DNA of 64,000 nt from Asticcacaulis sp. YBE204 (GTDB lineage Bacteria; Pseudomonadota; Alphaproteobacteria; Caulobacterales; Caulobacteraceae). Positions 24,528 to 33,036 of the stretch are shown one piece after another; position 1 is the first letter of the stretch; each line of letters begins with the position of its first letter. The stretch is taken from contig NZ_AWGF01000005.1 of NCBI RefSeq assembly GCF_000495855.1, positions 186,001 to 250,000 of the forward strand, written 5' to 3'. The position numbers and the translations under genes are program-made. The notes under the pieces were generated by a model. That model made no database searches and was not told where the DNA came from. It saw only the letters and a list, made by a program, of their open reading frames with translations.

Positions 24528-26909
24528 ATGTTGAAATCGAAACGCTACGCGGTGGCATGGCCCTTCGCTGCTCTGATGCTGGGACTTGTTCCATTTACGT
24601 CCGGCGTTCAGGCAGAGCCCGTGGCTGTTCAGATCATCGACCGTAAATTGACGGTTCGATCCGGCGGTGTGCATCTGGCCTTTTCGGATGAGGCCTTGCG
24701 ATCCTTCAAGGCCCGGATCGCGGCTAATCCCGAGGTCGCGCAGCAATGGCAACGTGTCAAGGCAGACGCGGATCGTCAGATCGCCGCGCCGATCAGGGAA
24801 ATCGTCAAGGATGGCCGTCGTTTGCCTGATGGTTTGGAGTCGATCGTCCTGGCCTATCGGATGACCGGCGATGGTCGGTACGCCGCAAAACTGCACGATA
24901 TACTGAAGGCGTTTTGCGCTCAGGCCAATCTGGTGACCGATGCGCCGCTCCTGCAACGCGACCCCGTGTGGAACTCCGATCTGGGTATGGGGTTTTCGGG
25001 CGAAATGTTCGGTCTGATCTATGACTCCATTCGTGACACCTTGACGCCTGCCGAACGCAGGGTCCTGACGTCGGGCTATCTGGAGAAGCTCGCCACGCCG
25101 GTATTCAACGACTGGATCGATGGTCGCAGACGTATTCATACGCTTGACACCATGGGGCATAACTGGTGGGCACATATCGTGTTCGGCACGGGTGTGGGTC
25201 TGGTCGCGATTTCGCGTGACGATGCGCGAGCCATGCCCTATTTAACGCGTCTGGAAACGGCAGGCACCGAATGGTGGGACTATAAGGGCAGCCGTATCGA
25301 GACGAAGATTCCAACCTTCGACCAGGACGGCGGCAATCTGGAAAGCGTCAATTACGCGGAGCTGGCTGTCGGCACCTATCTCGAATTTCGTCTGGCCTGG
25401 CAGGAGATGTTCAACGAAAAGCCGGCCGATGCGCCGTTGCTGGAGACGTCGGTCGATTTCCTGCTCCACAATGCCTATCCGGCCAATGGCAAGTTGCTGC
25501 ACGTCAATTTCGGCGACGGCAATATCGATAAAAACTATTCGCGGGCTGCGGCCAATCTCTGGCTCAGCGGGCGGCCGCGCGAAGATTATCTCTGGTATAT
25601 GACGGCCTCGGCCGGTGCGGAGAAAAGCGAAGATATACGTTATCAGCCGCGGTATCTCGTCAACATCCCTTTGCCGTCTGAAAAAGGCGGGAAGGGGCAG
25701 CGCCCGAACTTGCCCTTAAGCGCCTGGTATCGCGGCATAGGCTGGGCGACACTGCGCAGTTCATGGGACGATAATGCGACCTTTCTGGCCGTCCGATCGG
25801 GCTTTACCTGGAACCACTCTCATGCCGATGCCGGTTCCTTTATTTTGTTCCATAAGGGCAAGCCGCTCCTGATCGATTCGGGAAATTCATCCTATGGCCG
25901 CAAGGAATACGATGACTATTACCGCCAGACTGCCGCGCACAATGTCGCGACATTCAATGGCAAAGCCGAGCCCGCCGAAGACACCTATATCGGATCTCAC
26001 AACAGCGGTTCCATCCCGAACCTGTTAGACGGCGCTGGCATAAAGTACGTCTTTGCCGATGCAACGGGCCCGACCTCAGCCTATTTCGCGCGGAATTTCC
26101 GTCACTTTCTGTGGGTCGATGACGTCATACTGGTCTATGACGACCTCAAGGCGCGCGAACCCGGTCAATTTGCCTTCCAACTGCATACGGAGGGCGAGAC
26201 CAAACGGCAGGGGCAAAATCTCGTCGTGAAGAACGGGGACGCCAGTGTACAGGTTCGTCCGCTATTCCCTGCGCCATTCCCGGATGCGGGCTTGCCGACG
26301 GACTATCCGGAGAATATGCGGCTGCGCGAGTTACAGGGCTATGCGGATCACGCACCCGACACGCGCACTACATACTACGCCTTCGAACCGGCGGAGAAAT
26401 CCGAGCGCCAGAAAATCCTCACTGCCATTATCCCTCAGAGTGAAGGGCCGGCGCCGAAGATCGAGCGCTTAACAGGGATGGATATGATCGGCGCTCGCAT
26501 TCAACGGGGCGATCGCGTCACCGAGGTCTATATCAACCTGAAGGCCGACGGCAGTATCAAGCATCGCAATGCCACGGCAACGCTGATGGGATGGGAGACC
26601 GATGCCTACATGGTCGCGATCACCTATAAGGTCGGTGCAACGCCATCGCCTGACGCAATCGAGCGCCTCTTCGTTGCCGATGGCAGTTACCTGCGCAAAG
26701 GTGATAGCCTTCTGCTCGACAGCTTGTCGAAGCGCTTTCTGATCGCCGACTATAAGGCTGAACCTAAATTCTGGGTCCAGGGGCAAACGGACGCCGAACT
26801 GGGGCTGTGGTTGCCCAGGGTTGGCAAAACGATCGAGGTCAATGGTGCGGCTGTGCCAGTGGCGGGGAATAGTCGCTTCGTCCGGCTGCGCTGTTGCGCC
26901 CCACAATAG
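24528..26909 (+). CDS. Secreted heparinase II/III-family polysaccharide lyase
   Basis: This 793-residue protein has a signal peptide (cleavage near residue 33) and AGGAC before the ATG. Residues about 50-370 form the helical toroid of chondroitin AC/alginate lyase-like enzymes, with 'MGHNWWAHIVFG' (N212). From about residue 400 it has the heparinase II/III beta-sandwich with 'WNHSHADAGSFILF' (H430, H432, D434) and 'LLIDSGNSSYG', the metal-binding and active region of the family. It should cleave a uronic-acid-containing glycan by beta-elimination in the periplasm. It resembles neither PL17 alginate lyase nor heparinase II closely enough for me to name the PL family. It forms an operon with the oxygenase gene 9 nt downstream. 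Confidence 0.85.
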   Translation: MLKSKRYAVAWPFAALMLGLVPFTSGVQAEPVAVQIIDRKLTVRSGGVHLAFSDEALRSFKARIAANPEVAQQWQRVKADADRQIAAPIREIVKDGRRLPDGLESIVLAYRMTGDGRYAAKLHDILKAFCAQANLVTDAPLLQRDPVWNSDLGMGFSGEMFGLIYDSIRDTLTPAERRVLTSGYLEKLATPVFNDWIDGRRRIHTLDTMGHNWWAHIVFGTGVGLVAISRDDARAMPYLTRLETAGTEWWDYKGSRIETKIPTFDQDGGNLESVNYAELAVGTYLEFRLAWQEMFNEKPADAPLLETSVDFLLHNAYPANGKLLHVNFGDGNIDKNYSRAAANLWLSGRPREDYLWYMTASAGAEKSEDIRYQPRYLVNIPLPSEKGGKGQRPNLPLSAWYRGIGWATLRSSWDDNATFLAVRSGFTWNHSHADAGSFILFHKGKPLLIDSGNSSYGRKEYDDYYRQTAAHNVATFNGKAEPAEDTYIGSHNSGSIPNLLDGAGIKYVFADATGPTSAYFARNFRHFLWVDDVILVYDDLKAREPGQFAFQLHTEGETKRQGQNLVVKNGDASVQVRPLFPAPFPDAGLPTDYPENMRLRELQGYADHAPDTRTTYYAFEPAEKSERQKILTAIIPQSEGPAPKIERLTGMDMIGARIQRGDRVTEVYINLKADGSIKHRNATATLMGWETDAYMVAITYKVGATPSPDAIERLFVADGSYLRKGDSLLLDSLSKRFLIADYKAEPKFWVQGQTDAELGLWLPRVGKTIEVNGAAVPVAGNSRFVRLRCCAPQ

Positions 26910-26918
26910 GAGTTTCCT

Positions 26919-27581
26919 ATGACGCCCGATTACAAAATGCAGGTCGTCGCTCCGTTTAGCCCGATCATCATGAAGGCCGAAGCACCTTTGTCCGTGGTGA
27001 CCGCACTGAACCAGCGTATCGACCGGATCGTTGCAGAAAAAAGCGAACGGCAAAGCCGGGAATGGGGGCAACATCTGGCCGGCAATTTGTCTGCCGAAGT
27101 GCGGATGACCGACATCATCCGTGCCATGCCGGACCTGACCGATTTTCTTTATGACGTCGCGCGTACCTATACGTACCGGTGCGAGAATGTGCTTCTAAAT
27201 TACAGCGGCTACGACGACACGGAAGAGCTGAAAGACAAGAAGCTGGAAATCCAGATCAAGGAAGGCTGGGCCAATGACATGGTCGCTGGCGACTTCAACC
27301 CCGTCCATTACCATCAGGGCTGCGTCTATAGCTGTGTTCTGTTCCTCAAGGTGCCTGATGACTACGAGGCTGAGTTCCAGGCTGAAAAACATCGGCAGAA
27401 CAGTGTGGGGTGCCTGCAATTCATTGACAGCCGCACCGCCGTCGGTGCCAAGAACCTTTTCATGGTGAAGCCTGTGGTCAGAGACTTCTATCTCTGGCCG
27501 TCATGGATGCTTCACTGCGTCTACCCATTCCGTGGGGCCGGCATTCGGCGCAGCATGAGTGTCAATTTGGCCGTCCTCTAG
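26919..27581 (+). CDS. Putative 2-oxoglutarate/Fe(II)-dependent oxygenase (2OG-FeII_Oxy_5-like)
   Basis: This 220-residue protein has no signal peptide and starts 9 nt after the lyase stop, with TAGGAG as ribosome site. The motif 'NPVHYHQGCVYSCVLFLKVP' (H130, H132) and the late 'WPSWMLHCVYPFRG' (H199) followed by 'RRSMSVNL' (conserved Arg) match the Pfam 2OG-FeII_Oxy_5 pattern known from phage and marine bacterial proteins. The family binds Fe(II) through His-x-Asp/His...His and 2-oxoglutarate through the Arg. Its substrate is unknown. Its placement in a lyase operon under the LacI-type operator suggests it modifies a sugar or lyase product in the cytoplasm, which would be an unusual role. 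Confidence 0.72.
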   Translation: MTPDYKMQVVAPFSPIIMKAEAPLSVVTALNQRIDRIVAEKSERQSREWGQHLAGNLSAEVRMTDIIRAMPDLTDFLYDVARTYTYRCENVLLNYSGYDDTEELKDKKLEIQIKEGWANDMVAGDFNPVHYHQGCVYSCVLFLKVPDDYEAEFQAEKHRQNSVGCLQFIDSRTAVGAKNLFMVKPVVRDFYLWPSWMLHCVYPFRGAGIRRSMSVNLAVL

Positions 27582-27605
27582 GCCGACTACCGCATTTGGC
27601 CCTAA

Positions 27606-27750
27606 GGCGACATTGGCGATATCGCGTTGATCGCAAAAAGCGGACCTAGTCACGGTGAGCCTATCCGCAACGATCCTTATTCGGATGGCCGGCTCACCTT
27701 CTTCGCGGGGCTCGATGGCTTGCCTATCGAGCTTTACAAATATCAGGCGC
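27606..27750 (+). pseudogene. C-terminal remnant of a VOC (glyoxalase) family protein
   Basis: After an in-frame stop at 27603-27605 the frame reads 'GDIGDIALIAKSGPSHGEPI' and then 'NDPYSDGRLTFFAGLDGLPIELYKY'. The second part matches the C-terminal strand and metal-ligand Glu region of VOC/glyoxalase proteins. There is no start or N-terminal half, so it is a fragment at the right border of the polysaccharide locus. Low-complexity sequence follows to 27866. Confidence 0.5.
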
Positions 27751-27866
27751 GACAGGGTTTGATGAATTTCGATTTCTCGAAGTTTTTCACATGTTTTGTA
27801 GCACGGTTGATTGCAAATTCTACCGATTGGTAGCAGCCTAAAGCGATGCACGCCTGAGAGGAGGCG

Positions 27867-28304
27867 TTGCGCTCCTTCACGGAACAGCCAATGCCCGAAG
27901 CCCCTGGCGCAGAACAGATAGACATATTTTTTGCTAAGTCGCTAGAAATTGCGCGACAGCGAGGGTTTCCCAGCGGCAATGTGGACGAGACAGTCTATTC
28001 GAATGGGGCCGGAGAATTGTGGGCGGCCTTCACGAACTTGGAGGCCGCAGCGGTACCGCGCCGATGGAATGCTTTTGGAGTTTACGACCCGAAACGCCAA
28101 GCGCAGATGATCACCGTAGAGGTGAATACCCCAACGAATTCTAGTTCCGCTCAGGTCGCCGGTTTCTTCGCCAAGGATGCGGCCAGCGGCGAGATTTACC
28201 TTATGCATGATGGGAGCGTCGGCGGCGGCAAGGGCCGTCGTGTCAACGGCCTGTTCGGCGGTTCCATGCGTGCGCGCTGTGGCGGCCAGCACCAGGCCTT
28301 GTAG
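27867..28304 (+). pseudogene. Truncated N-terminal part of an uncharacterised protein
   Basis: The 145-codon frame begins with plausible protein ('PGAEQIDIFFAKSLEIARQRGF') and 'PRRWNAFGVYDPKRQAQMITVEVN', then 'QVAGFFAKDAASGEIYLMHDGSVGGG'. As I recall, intact relatives of this hypothetical family continue past this point with a 'GGGxxGIGKSAF' block. Here the sequence changes character at about 28222 into Arg/Gly-rich residues and stops. I therefore judge it a truncated gene fused to unrelated DNA. The function of the family is not known to me. The neighbouring stretch 28305-28500 holds nothing coding except part of a dispersed repeat. Confidence 0.45.
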
Positions 28305-28589
28305 GATTTCGAGGTGGAAGACTTCTAGTCCCGACCTTTTCGGATCGGGTTTGCGCGACTGATGCATCAGGACATGAAGAAATAGGGGTCAGGTTGAACG
28401 AGGTTGGACGGTGTGGTTGGCTGCCTTTACCTGAATGATTTCGGTCAATTTTCTACATCTTAAGAAAAAGTCCGCTTCGAGTGAAACTGCTCATTTCCGC
28501 GCGGCATGTCTCCTTTGGGCGCGTGGCTGCCGATGATTTCATTGATTTCAATGAGGGCATTGTGGTATGGTAGATGCAAGGAGACCGAA

Positions 28590-28832
28590 ATGGCGAGCAT
28601 TACCGTCCGCAATATCGATGACACGTTGAAAGAACGCCTTCGCGTTCGCGCAGCAACGCACGGTCACTCTATGGAAGAGGAAGTTCGACAAATACTGAAG
28701 CAGGCGGTTGGCGGGATCACAGGTGCCGGCCTGCTTTCTCTGTCGAAGAATTTGTTCAGTGCCAACAATGGCGTAGACCTCGATCTGCCTGCCCGACAGC
28801 ATGACCGTTCGGCGCCTGACTTTAGCGCTTAA
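28590..28832 (+). CDS. FitA-type ribbon-helix-helix antitoxin
   Basis: The ATG at 28590 follows an AGGAG ribosome site at 28579-28583. A longer in-frame start at 28506 has none. The 80-residue protein starts 'MASITVRNIDDTLKERLRVRAATHGHSMEEEVRQIL', the classical FitA/VapB ribbon-helix-helix DNA-binding domain. The C-terminal tail would wrap the toxin. It overlaps or abuts the PIN-domain gene, the standard antitoxin-first arrangement, and should repress its own operon with the toxin. Confidence 0.88.
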   Translation: MASITVRNIDDTLKERLRVRAATHGHSMEEEVRQILKQAVGGITGAGLLSLSKNLFSANNGVDLDLPARQHDRSAPDFSA

Positions 28833-29262
28833 TATACTGCCGTTTCAATTGATCGTTCTCGACACCAATGTTGTATCAGAGTTGATGAAACCGGAGCCGC
28901 ATGAGCATGTCCGAGACTGGCTGGGGCGATCGGACGACGTGCGGCTCACGACAACGGCTATAACTGTCGCGGAAATCACTCATGGGTTGGAGCGGTTGCC
29001 TGATGGCAAGCGCAAGGCTGATTTGCAGGCTGCCTTCATAAAGTTGTTGGATGCCCTCGGTGTGTTACCACTGGACGATGCGGCTGGATTCAAGGCCGGG
29101 AAGTTTCGAGCTTTGCGTGAAGCGGTAGGACACCCCTCCAGCCCATCGGATATGATGATTGCGGGGATCGCTGTGGCGTCTGGAGCCTCTCTCGCGACGC
29201 GCAATATCAAGGACTTCGAGGCGTTACCTTTAGCGTTGATCGATCCGTGGGCCGCCAATTGA
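28801..29262 (+). CDS. FitB/VapC-type PIN-domain toxin ribonuclease
   Basis: The PIN domain shows the metal-binding acids: D21 in 'IVLDTNVVSELM', Glu in 'ITVAEITHGLERLP' and Asp in 'SSPSDMMIAGIA', followed by 'LATRNIKDFE'. The product is 153 residues from the ATG at 28801, which overlaps the antitoxin gene by 32 nt. A TTG at 28849 would give the more usual family start 'LIVLDTN' and a 137-residue protein. Neither has a clear ribosome site. VapC/FitB toxins cut specific RNAs when freed from the antitoxin. Confidence 0.88.
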   Translation: MTVRRLTLALNILPFQLIVLDTNVVSELMKPEPHEHVRDWLGRSDDVRLTTTAITVAEITHGLERLPDGKRKADLQAAFIKLLDALGVLPLDDAAGFKAGKFRALREAVGHPSSPSDMMIAGIAVASGASLATRNIKDFEALPLALIDPWAAN

Positions 29263-29408
29263 TCGTTTTGGCAGTAGGTATTGAGCTTCCTTACCTCTTT
29301 GCTAGGTGGGCCTGTAAATGTTCGTCAACTTTATTCAATGTTCAAATGTCGGCTGTGAGTTGATAACTGCACCGTCGTTGCATGGCCGCAATGGGCGCGA
29401 TGTCACCA

Positions 29409-30305
29409 TTACCCATTCGCAAATTCACGCGCTGCCTTAATGAACGCGCTGAAGGCCGCAGGAGGGTGCTTTCTTCCGGGGTAATATAGCGCCAAAGGGG
29501 CCAGTGGGGGCGTCCAGTCTTCAAGGACGCGCGCCAGTCGGCCGGCGGCGATGTCCTCGCGCACGTCCGCCTCCATGATGTATCCGAGCCCCAGTCCATT
29601 TTGTGCCGCCAACCGGACAAGACTCGGTTCGTCGAGTGTGATCGAGCCTTGTACATCGATCTGGACAGCGTTGCCGTCCTTCTCAAATCGCCATCGCAAC
29701 AGGGCATGATTGGGGAGGCGGGCACGGATGCAGCGAAACCGATACAGGTCGGCAGGCACCATGGGTTTACCGTGCGTGCGCAAAAACGCCGGTGATGCGA
29801 CCACTGCGTTGCTACGGTGAAGGCCGAGTGACAAGGCAATCATGTCGCTGGGCACCAAATCGACCGGCCTCAACCCCAGGTCAAAGCCATCGGCTACAAT
29901 GTCGACCAGTTTCCCTTCCGTCACCAGATCGACATGCACCTGAGGGTAGCGCTGCATGAATGAAAAGATGAGCGGTTCCATCACTTCTCTGGCTGCCGAG
30001 GCAAAGGCGTTGATGCGTAATGTGCCGCTCGGTATCGCCTGAAGCGATTGCGCCGCAAGCATGGCATCGTGAATGTCGGTCATCGCCGGCGCAACCCGTT
30101 CCACAAAGGCCTTACCGGCATCGGTAATCGAAACGCTTCGTGTCGTGCGGTTGAACAGGCGTATACCCAGCCGCCGCTCAAGCTTTGCGACCGCGTTGCT
30201 CAGCGATGTCGTCGACATGCCCAGCTCCAGCGCCGCCGCCGTAAAGGAGCCTCGGCGAGCGATGCAAAGAACCGCGTCTAACTCGGCAAGAACAGATCGC
30301 GTCAT
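29409..30305 (-). CDS. LysR-family transcriptional regulator
   Basis: This 298-residue protein has the N-terminal winged helix ('[45 protein letters not shown]', residues 17-60) and the LysR effector-binding domain. It is transcribed away from the SnoaL/SDR gene pair starting at 30463, with a 157-bp shared promoter region. This is the usual LysR layout, so it probably regulates that pair. The effector is unknown. Confidence 0.92.
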   Translation of the reverse strand: MTRSVLAELDAVLCIARRGSFTAAALELGMSTTSLSNAVAKLERRLGIRLFNRTTRSVSITDAGKAFVERVAPAMTDIHDAMLAAQSLQAIPSGTLRINAFASAAREVMEPLIFSFMQRYPQVHVDLVTEGKLVDIVADGFDLGLRPVDLVPSDMIALSLGLHRSNAVVASPAFLRTHGKPMVPADLYRFRCIRARLPNHALLRWRFEKDGNAVQIDVQGSITLDEPSLVRLAAQNGLGLGYIMEADVREDIAAGRLARVLEDWTPPLAPLALYYPGRKHPPAAFSAFIKAAREFANG

Positions 30306-30462
30306 TATCCCTCTTTTCGAAAAGAGACATCCTGATTTACCCCGATTATCAAGTCAATAACGGCCGCGTAGACTGCTGGCTGTCGACCTCCTGCAGGGGG
30401 GGTGAGGCCCGCAGCCGGTGAAGGCTGCCGGTGAAAGCTGAATGTATGATCGGAGGACCAAA

Positions 30463-30792
30463 ATGAGTGTCAAACTGCCCAAGGCGATCGAAGCCTACTT
30501 CGACGCCGACCGAGATGGCGGCGCGGAAGCCGTCGCCGCCACGTTCACGGAAAACGGAAGTGTGAAGGATAAAGGACAGACCCACAAAGGGCGCGACGCT
30601 ATTCGTAAGTGGATGGCCGAGGAAGGCCAACAATACACCTACAGCGTCGAGCCTTTTCACATCACGACTGAAAACGGCAAGGTTCAGGTCACGGCGCACG
30701 TCACCGGAACCTTCCCCGGCAGCCCGATCGATTTGCGATACCTTTTTGTCCTCGCGGACGACAAGGTCTCTGAGCTGGAGATCACCGTATGA
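30463..30792 (+). CDS. SnoaL-like (NTF2-fold) protein
   Basis: The ATG at 30463 follows a GGAGG ribosome site. The 109-residue protein is a small NTF2-fold domain: '[46 protein letters not shown]'. Such proteins are isomerases, hydrolases or ligand binders, and the sequence does not decide which. Its stop overlaps the SDR start (ATGA), so the pair is coupled and likely acts in one pathway, controlled by the divergent LysR protein. Confidence 0.85.
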   Translation: MSVKLPKAIEAYFDADRDGGAEAVAATFTENGSVKDKGQTHKGRDAIRKWMAEEGQQYTYSVEPFHITTENGKVQVTAHVTGTFPGSPIDLRYLFVLADDKVSELEITV

Positions 30793-31568
30793 CGCCCTTC
30801 CTCACCCTGCAGGGGCGTCGTGCCCTGATCACCGGCGGCACGTCGGGGGCCGGTGCCGCTACCGTGGCGTTGTTCAATGCGCTTGGCGCGCGTGTGCTCA
30901 CTACCGCTCGTACCAAGCCGGCCGATGTCTCCGGCGCAGCATTCGTCGAAGCCGACCTGACGACAGGGGCAGGGGTCCAAACGGTCGTCGAAGCGGTATA
31001 CCGCGAGCTTGGCGGAATCGATATTCTCGTCAACGTGCTGGGCGGTTCGTCGGCGCCTTCGGGCGGCTTTGCCGCGCTCACCGACGCGGAGTGGGAGAAG
31101 GAGTTCAATCTCAACTTTTTCCCGGCGATCAGGCTGGATCGCGCGCTTATTCCCGGCATGATCGCTCAGGGCAGCGGCGTTGTTATCCACGTCACCTCGA
31201 TCCAGAACCGCCTCCCGCTACCCGAGGCGACGACCGGCTATGCTTCGGCCAAGGCGGCGCTGAACACCTACAGTAAAAGCCTCTCCAAAGAAGTGTCACC
31301 GAAGGGCGTGCGGGTCGTGAGGGTGTCTCCTGGCTGGATCGCTGATCCGGGTGCCAACGGTCTGGCCCTGCGCATAGCTGAGCAAGCGGGTATTAGCTAT
31401 GATGAAGCCGTTCAGGTCATCATGAATTCGCTCGGCGGCATACCGCTGGGACGACCGGCCGCCCCGGAAGAGGTCGCCGATCTGATCGCCTTCCTGGCCT
31501 CTGATCGGGCAACGTCGATTACGGGAACCGAGCACATTATCGACGGTGGAACCATCCCAACGGTCTGA
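30789..31568 (+). CDS. Short-chain dehydrogenase/reductase (SDR)
   Basis: This 259-residue classical SDR has the cofactor motif '[20 protein letters not shown]' near residue 14, 'NVLGGSS' in place of NNAG, catalytic Ser in 'HVTSIQNR', and the Tyr/Lys pair in 'GYASAKAAL'. The C-terminus has '[14 protein letters not shown]'. It is an NAD(P)H-dependent oxidoreductase of unknown substrate, translationally coupled to the SnoaL-like gene. Confidence 0.92.
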   Translation: MTPFLTLQGRRALITGGTSGAGAATVALFNALGARVLTTARTKPADVSGAAFVEADLTTGAGVQTVVEAVYRELGGIDILVNVLGGSSAPSGGFAALTDAEWEKEFNLNFFPAIRLDRALIPGMIAQGSGVVIHVTSIQNRLPLPEATTGYASAKAALNTYSKSLSKEVSPKGVRVVRVSPGWIADPGANGLALRIAEQAGISYDEAVQVIMNSLGGIPLGRPAAPEEVADLIAFLASDRATSITGTEHIIDGGTIPTV

Positions 31569-31586
31569 TCCTATTCCTTATGAGAA

Positions 31587-31621
31587 GTGTTGCATCGCCT
31601 TATGGTGAGGGCGTGCAACAC
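31587..31621. terminator. Hairpin after the SDR gene
   Basis: GTGTTGCA pairs with TGCAACAC, with a further CGCC/GGCG inner stem. No T run follows, so termination is uncertain. Confidence 0.4.
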
Positions 31622-31657
31622 GGCCTACGCTGATCTTGGCAACAGAGAGGATTCACG

Positions 31658-31981
31658 ATGAAATGGAAGATCAGTTTATTCGCCCTATGTCTATCTGCGC
31701 CGGCATGGGCCGCGGTTGACACCACCATGCCGCCGGGAGGCGTGTTCGGTCTTAAGCCGGGCATATATGCCCAAAAAGGTGGGAGTTGCTCGAAAGCAGC
31801 GCCTACCTCGGTTGAGGTTTACGATGGCAAAGCTCTCTATACGCCTCCGTCGCGGGCCTGCATTGCGCACGTCACGTCAAAGTACGGTAGTCAGTCTTAC
31901 TTCGAGACCGGCAATGACACGTTTCACCTTACCGCAAGTACCGAATCCGCCAAATCACCGAAAGCGAAACCTGTGACATGA
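31658..31981 (+). CDS. Small secreted protein, unknown
   Basis: This 107-residue protein has AGAGAGG before the ATG and a clear signal peptide (cleavage near 'APAWAA'). The mature part is about 88 residues with two Cys ('GSCSKAAP', 'SRACIAH'), which could form a disulphide, and a Ser/Lys-rich tail. I do not recognise a family. Periplasmic location is inferred from the signal. Confidence 0.65.
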   Translation: MKWKISLFALCLSAPAWAAVDTTMPPGGVFGLKPGIYAQKGGSCSKAAPTSVEVYDGKALYTPPSRACIAHVTSKYGSQSYFETGNDTFHLTASTESAKSPKAKPVT

Positions 31982-32094
31982 CCCCAACAGGAGCTATAGG
32001 TTTATACCTTTTAGCCTGGTCAGTTTCTGTGAAAATTGAGACTCTTCCGTACCTGATCGACTCGGCCTCCGAACGCCAAGATCGTGCGTACTGC

Positions 32095-32505
32095 CTAACG
32101 TTTACCGGATTCGATCAATTCTCCACATTCCGGCGACAGCATACGTACGAGATCCGGATGATAGTATTCGCCGTTAGGGACGCTAAGCATCATACAGACC
32201 CATTGCTTTCCATCCACCTCGGCAAAGCTAGAACTTTTTTCGAAATAATGGCTTTCTTTCAGAGGTCGGAAAGATTCCAACTCCACCGTGAAATCGAAAC
32301 CGCCCGGATTGACCGGAATATAAACGACAAGCCTCGCTGGAACGTCGATTGCCGCGCGTCCGTCGGCGAAGGTTAGGTGCGCCGGCTTATCCGTGTAATT
32401 GAAGAACCATATCCTGCCGTAAAATTCCGTACCCGACTGGGCCCTTGCCGCAACCGGTGCCATAAATGCACATAGGGCGGTGAAGATTGCCCAAATCGTT
32501 TTCAT
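32095..32505 (-). CDS. Secreted protein of unknown function
   Basis: This 136-residue protein has a signal peptide (cleavage after about residue 22, 'AARAQ'). The mature part begins with 'FYGRIWFFNYTDKPAHLTFADGRA', which looks like a beta-sandwich strand pattern, and has two Cys. No family recognised. It runs against the preceding small secreted protein gene, and the gap between them contains no obvious terminator. Confidence 0.65.
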   Translation of the reverse strand: MKTIWAIFTALCAFMAPVAARAQSGTEFYGRIWFFNYTDKPAHLTFADGRAAIDVPARLVVYIPVNPGGFDFTVELESFRPLKESHYFEKSSSFAEVDGKQWVCMMLSVPNGEYYHPDLVRMLSPECGELIESGKR

Positions 32506-32619
32506 AGACGCCCCTCAGAATGGAATATCGGTGATTAGACACCGATTGCTCGTTGCGGCCAAGCCTTCTATCATTACAAAATTGGCGTCGTCATGAATCT
32601 TGAAGCGCGGATAGGTGAC

Positions 32620-32799
32620 CTAGTCCGGATCGGCGCGTTCGGTGCCGCGCAGGCGTTCGGTTGTAGCTTCGCCCTCCTCGGCCAGCAAACGGGCAAAGAC
32701 TTCATCCGACGGTGCCCCATAAGTCTTCCACAAATCGTAAAGCCGAGGTTGGCTAAGGGGATATGCGTTACCTTGGCCACCGGCATACGACGGATGCAT
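32620..32799 (-). CDS. Small hypothetical protein
   Basis: A 59-codon frame starts at an ATG (32799) preceded by AGAGGAG at good spacing, which is why I keep it and not the longer start at 32967. The product is charged and soluble, with 'QPRLYDLWKTYGAPSDEVFARLLAEEGEA'. Function unknown. The following 60 bases in another frame could extend it after a frameshift, but I cannot show this. Confidence 0.45.
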   Translation of the reverse strand: MHPSYAGGQGNAYPLSQPRLYDLWKTYGAPSDEVFARLLAEEGEATTERLRGTERADPD

Positions 32800-33036
32800 T
32801 GAACTCCTCTTTACACACAGACGTGGGTATCGTGATCTATAGCTCCTGCCCTGCATATGATCTACCGGCGATCCTCGAACGCCTTGACCCGAACAAAGGA
32901 ATTGAACGCGCTCAGATCTTATTGCGGCGCGCTCAAATTTTCTGAAAGGCTCTCCTGAAAATTTCATAGTTGCAAATGTCCTTCCGGGCGTCGTTCGACG
33001 CAGGCGCAGCCATGCCTCCTTTGGGCACCCCTCAGC

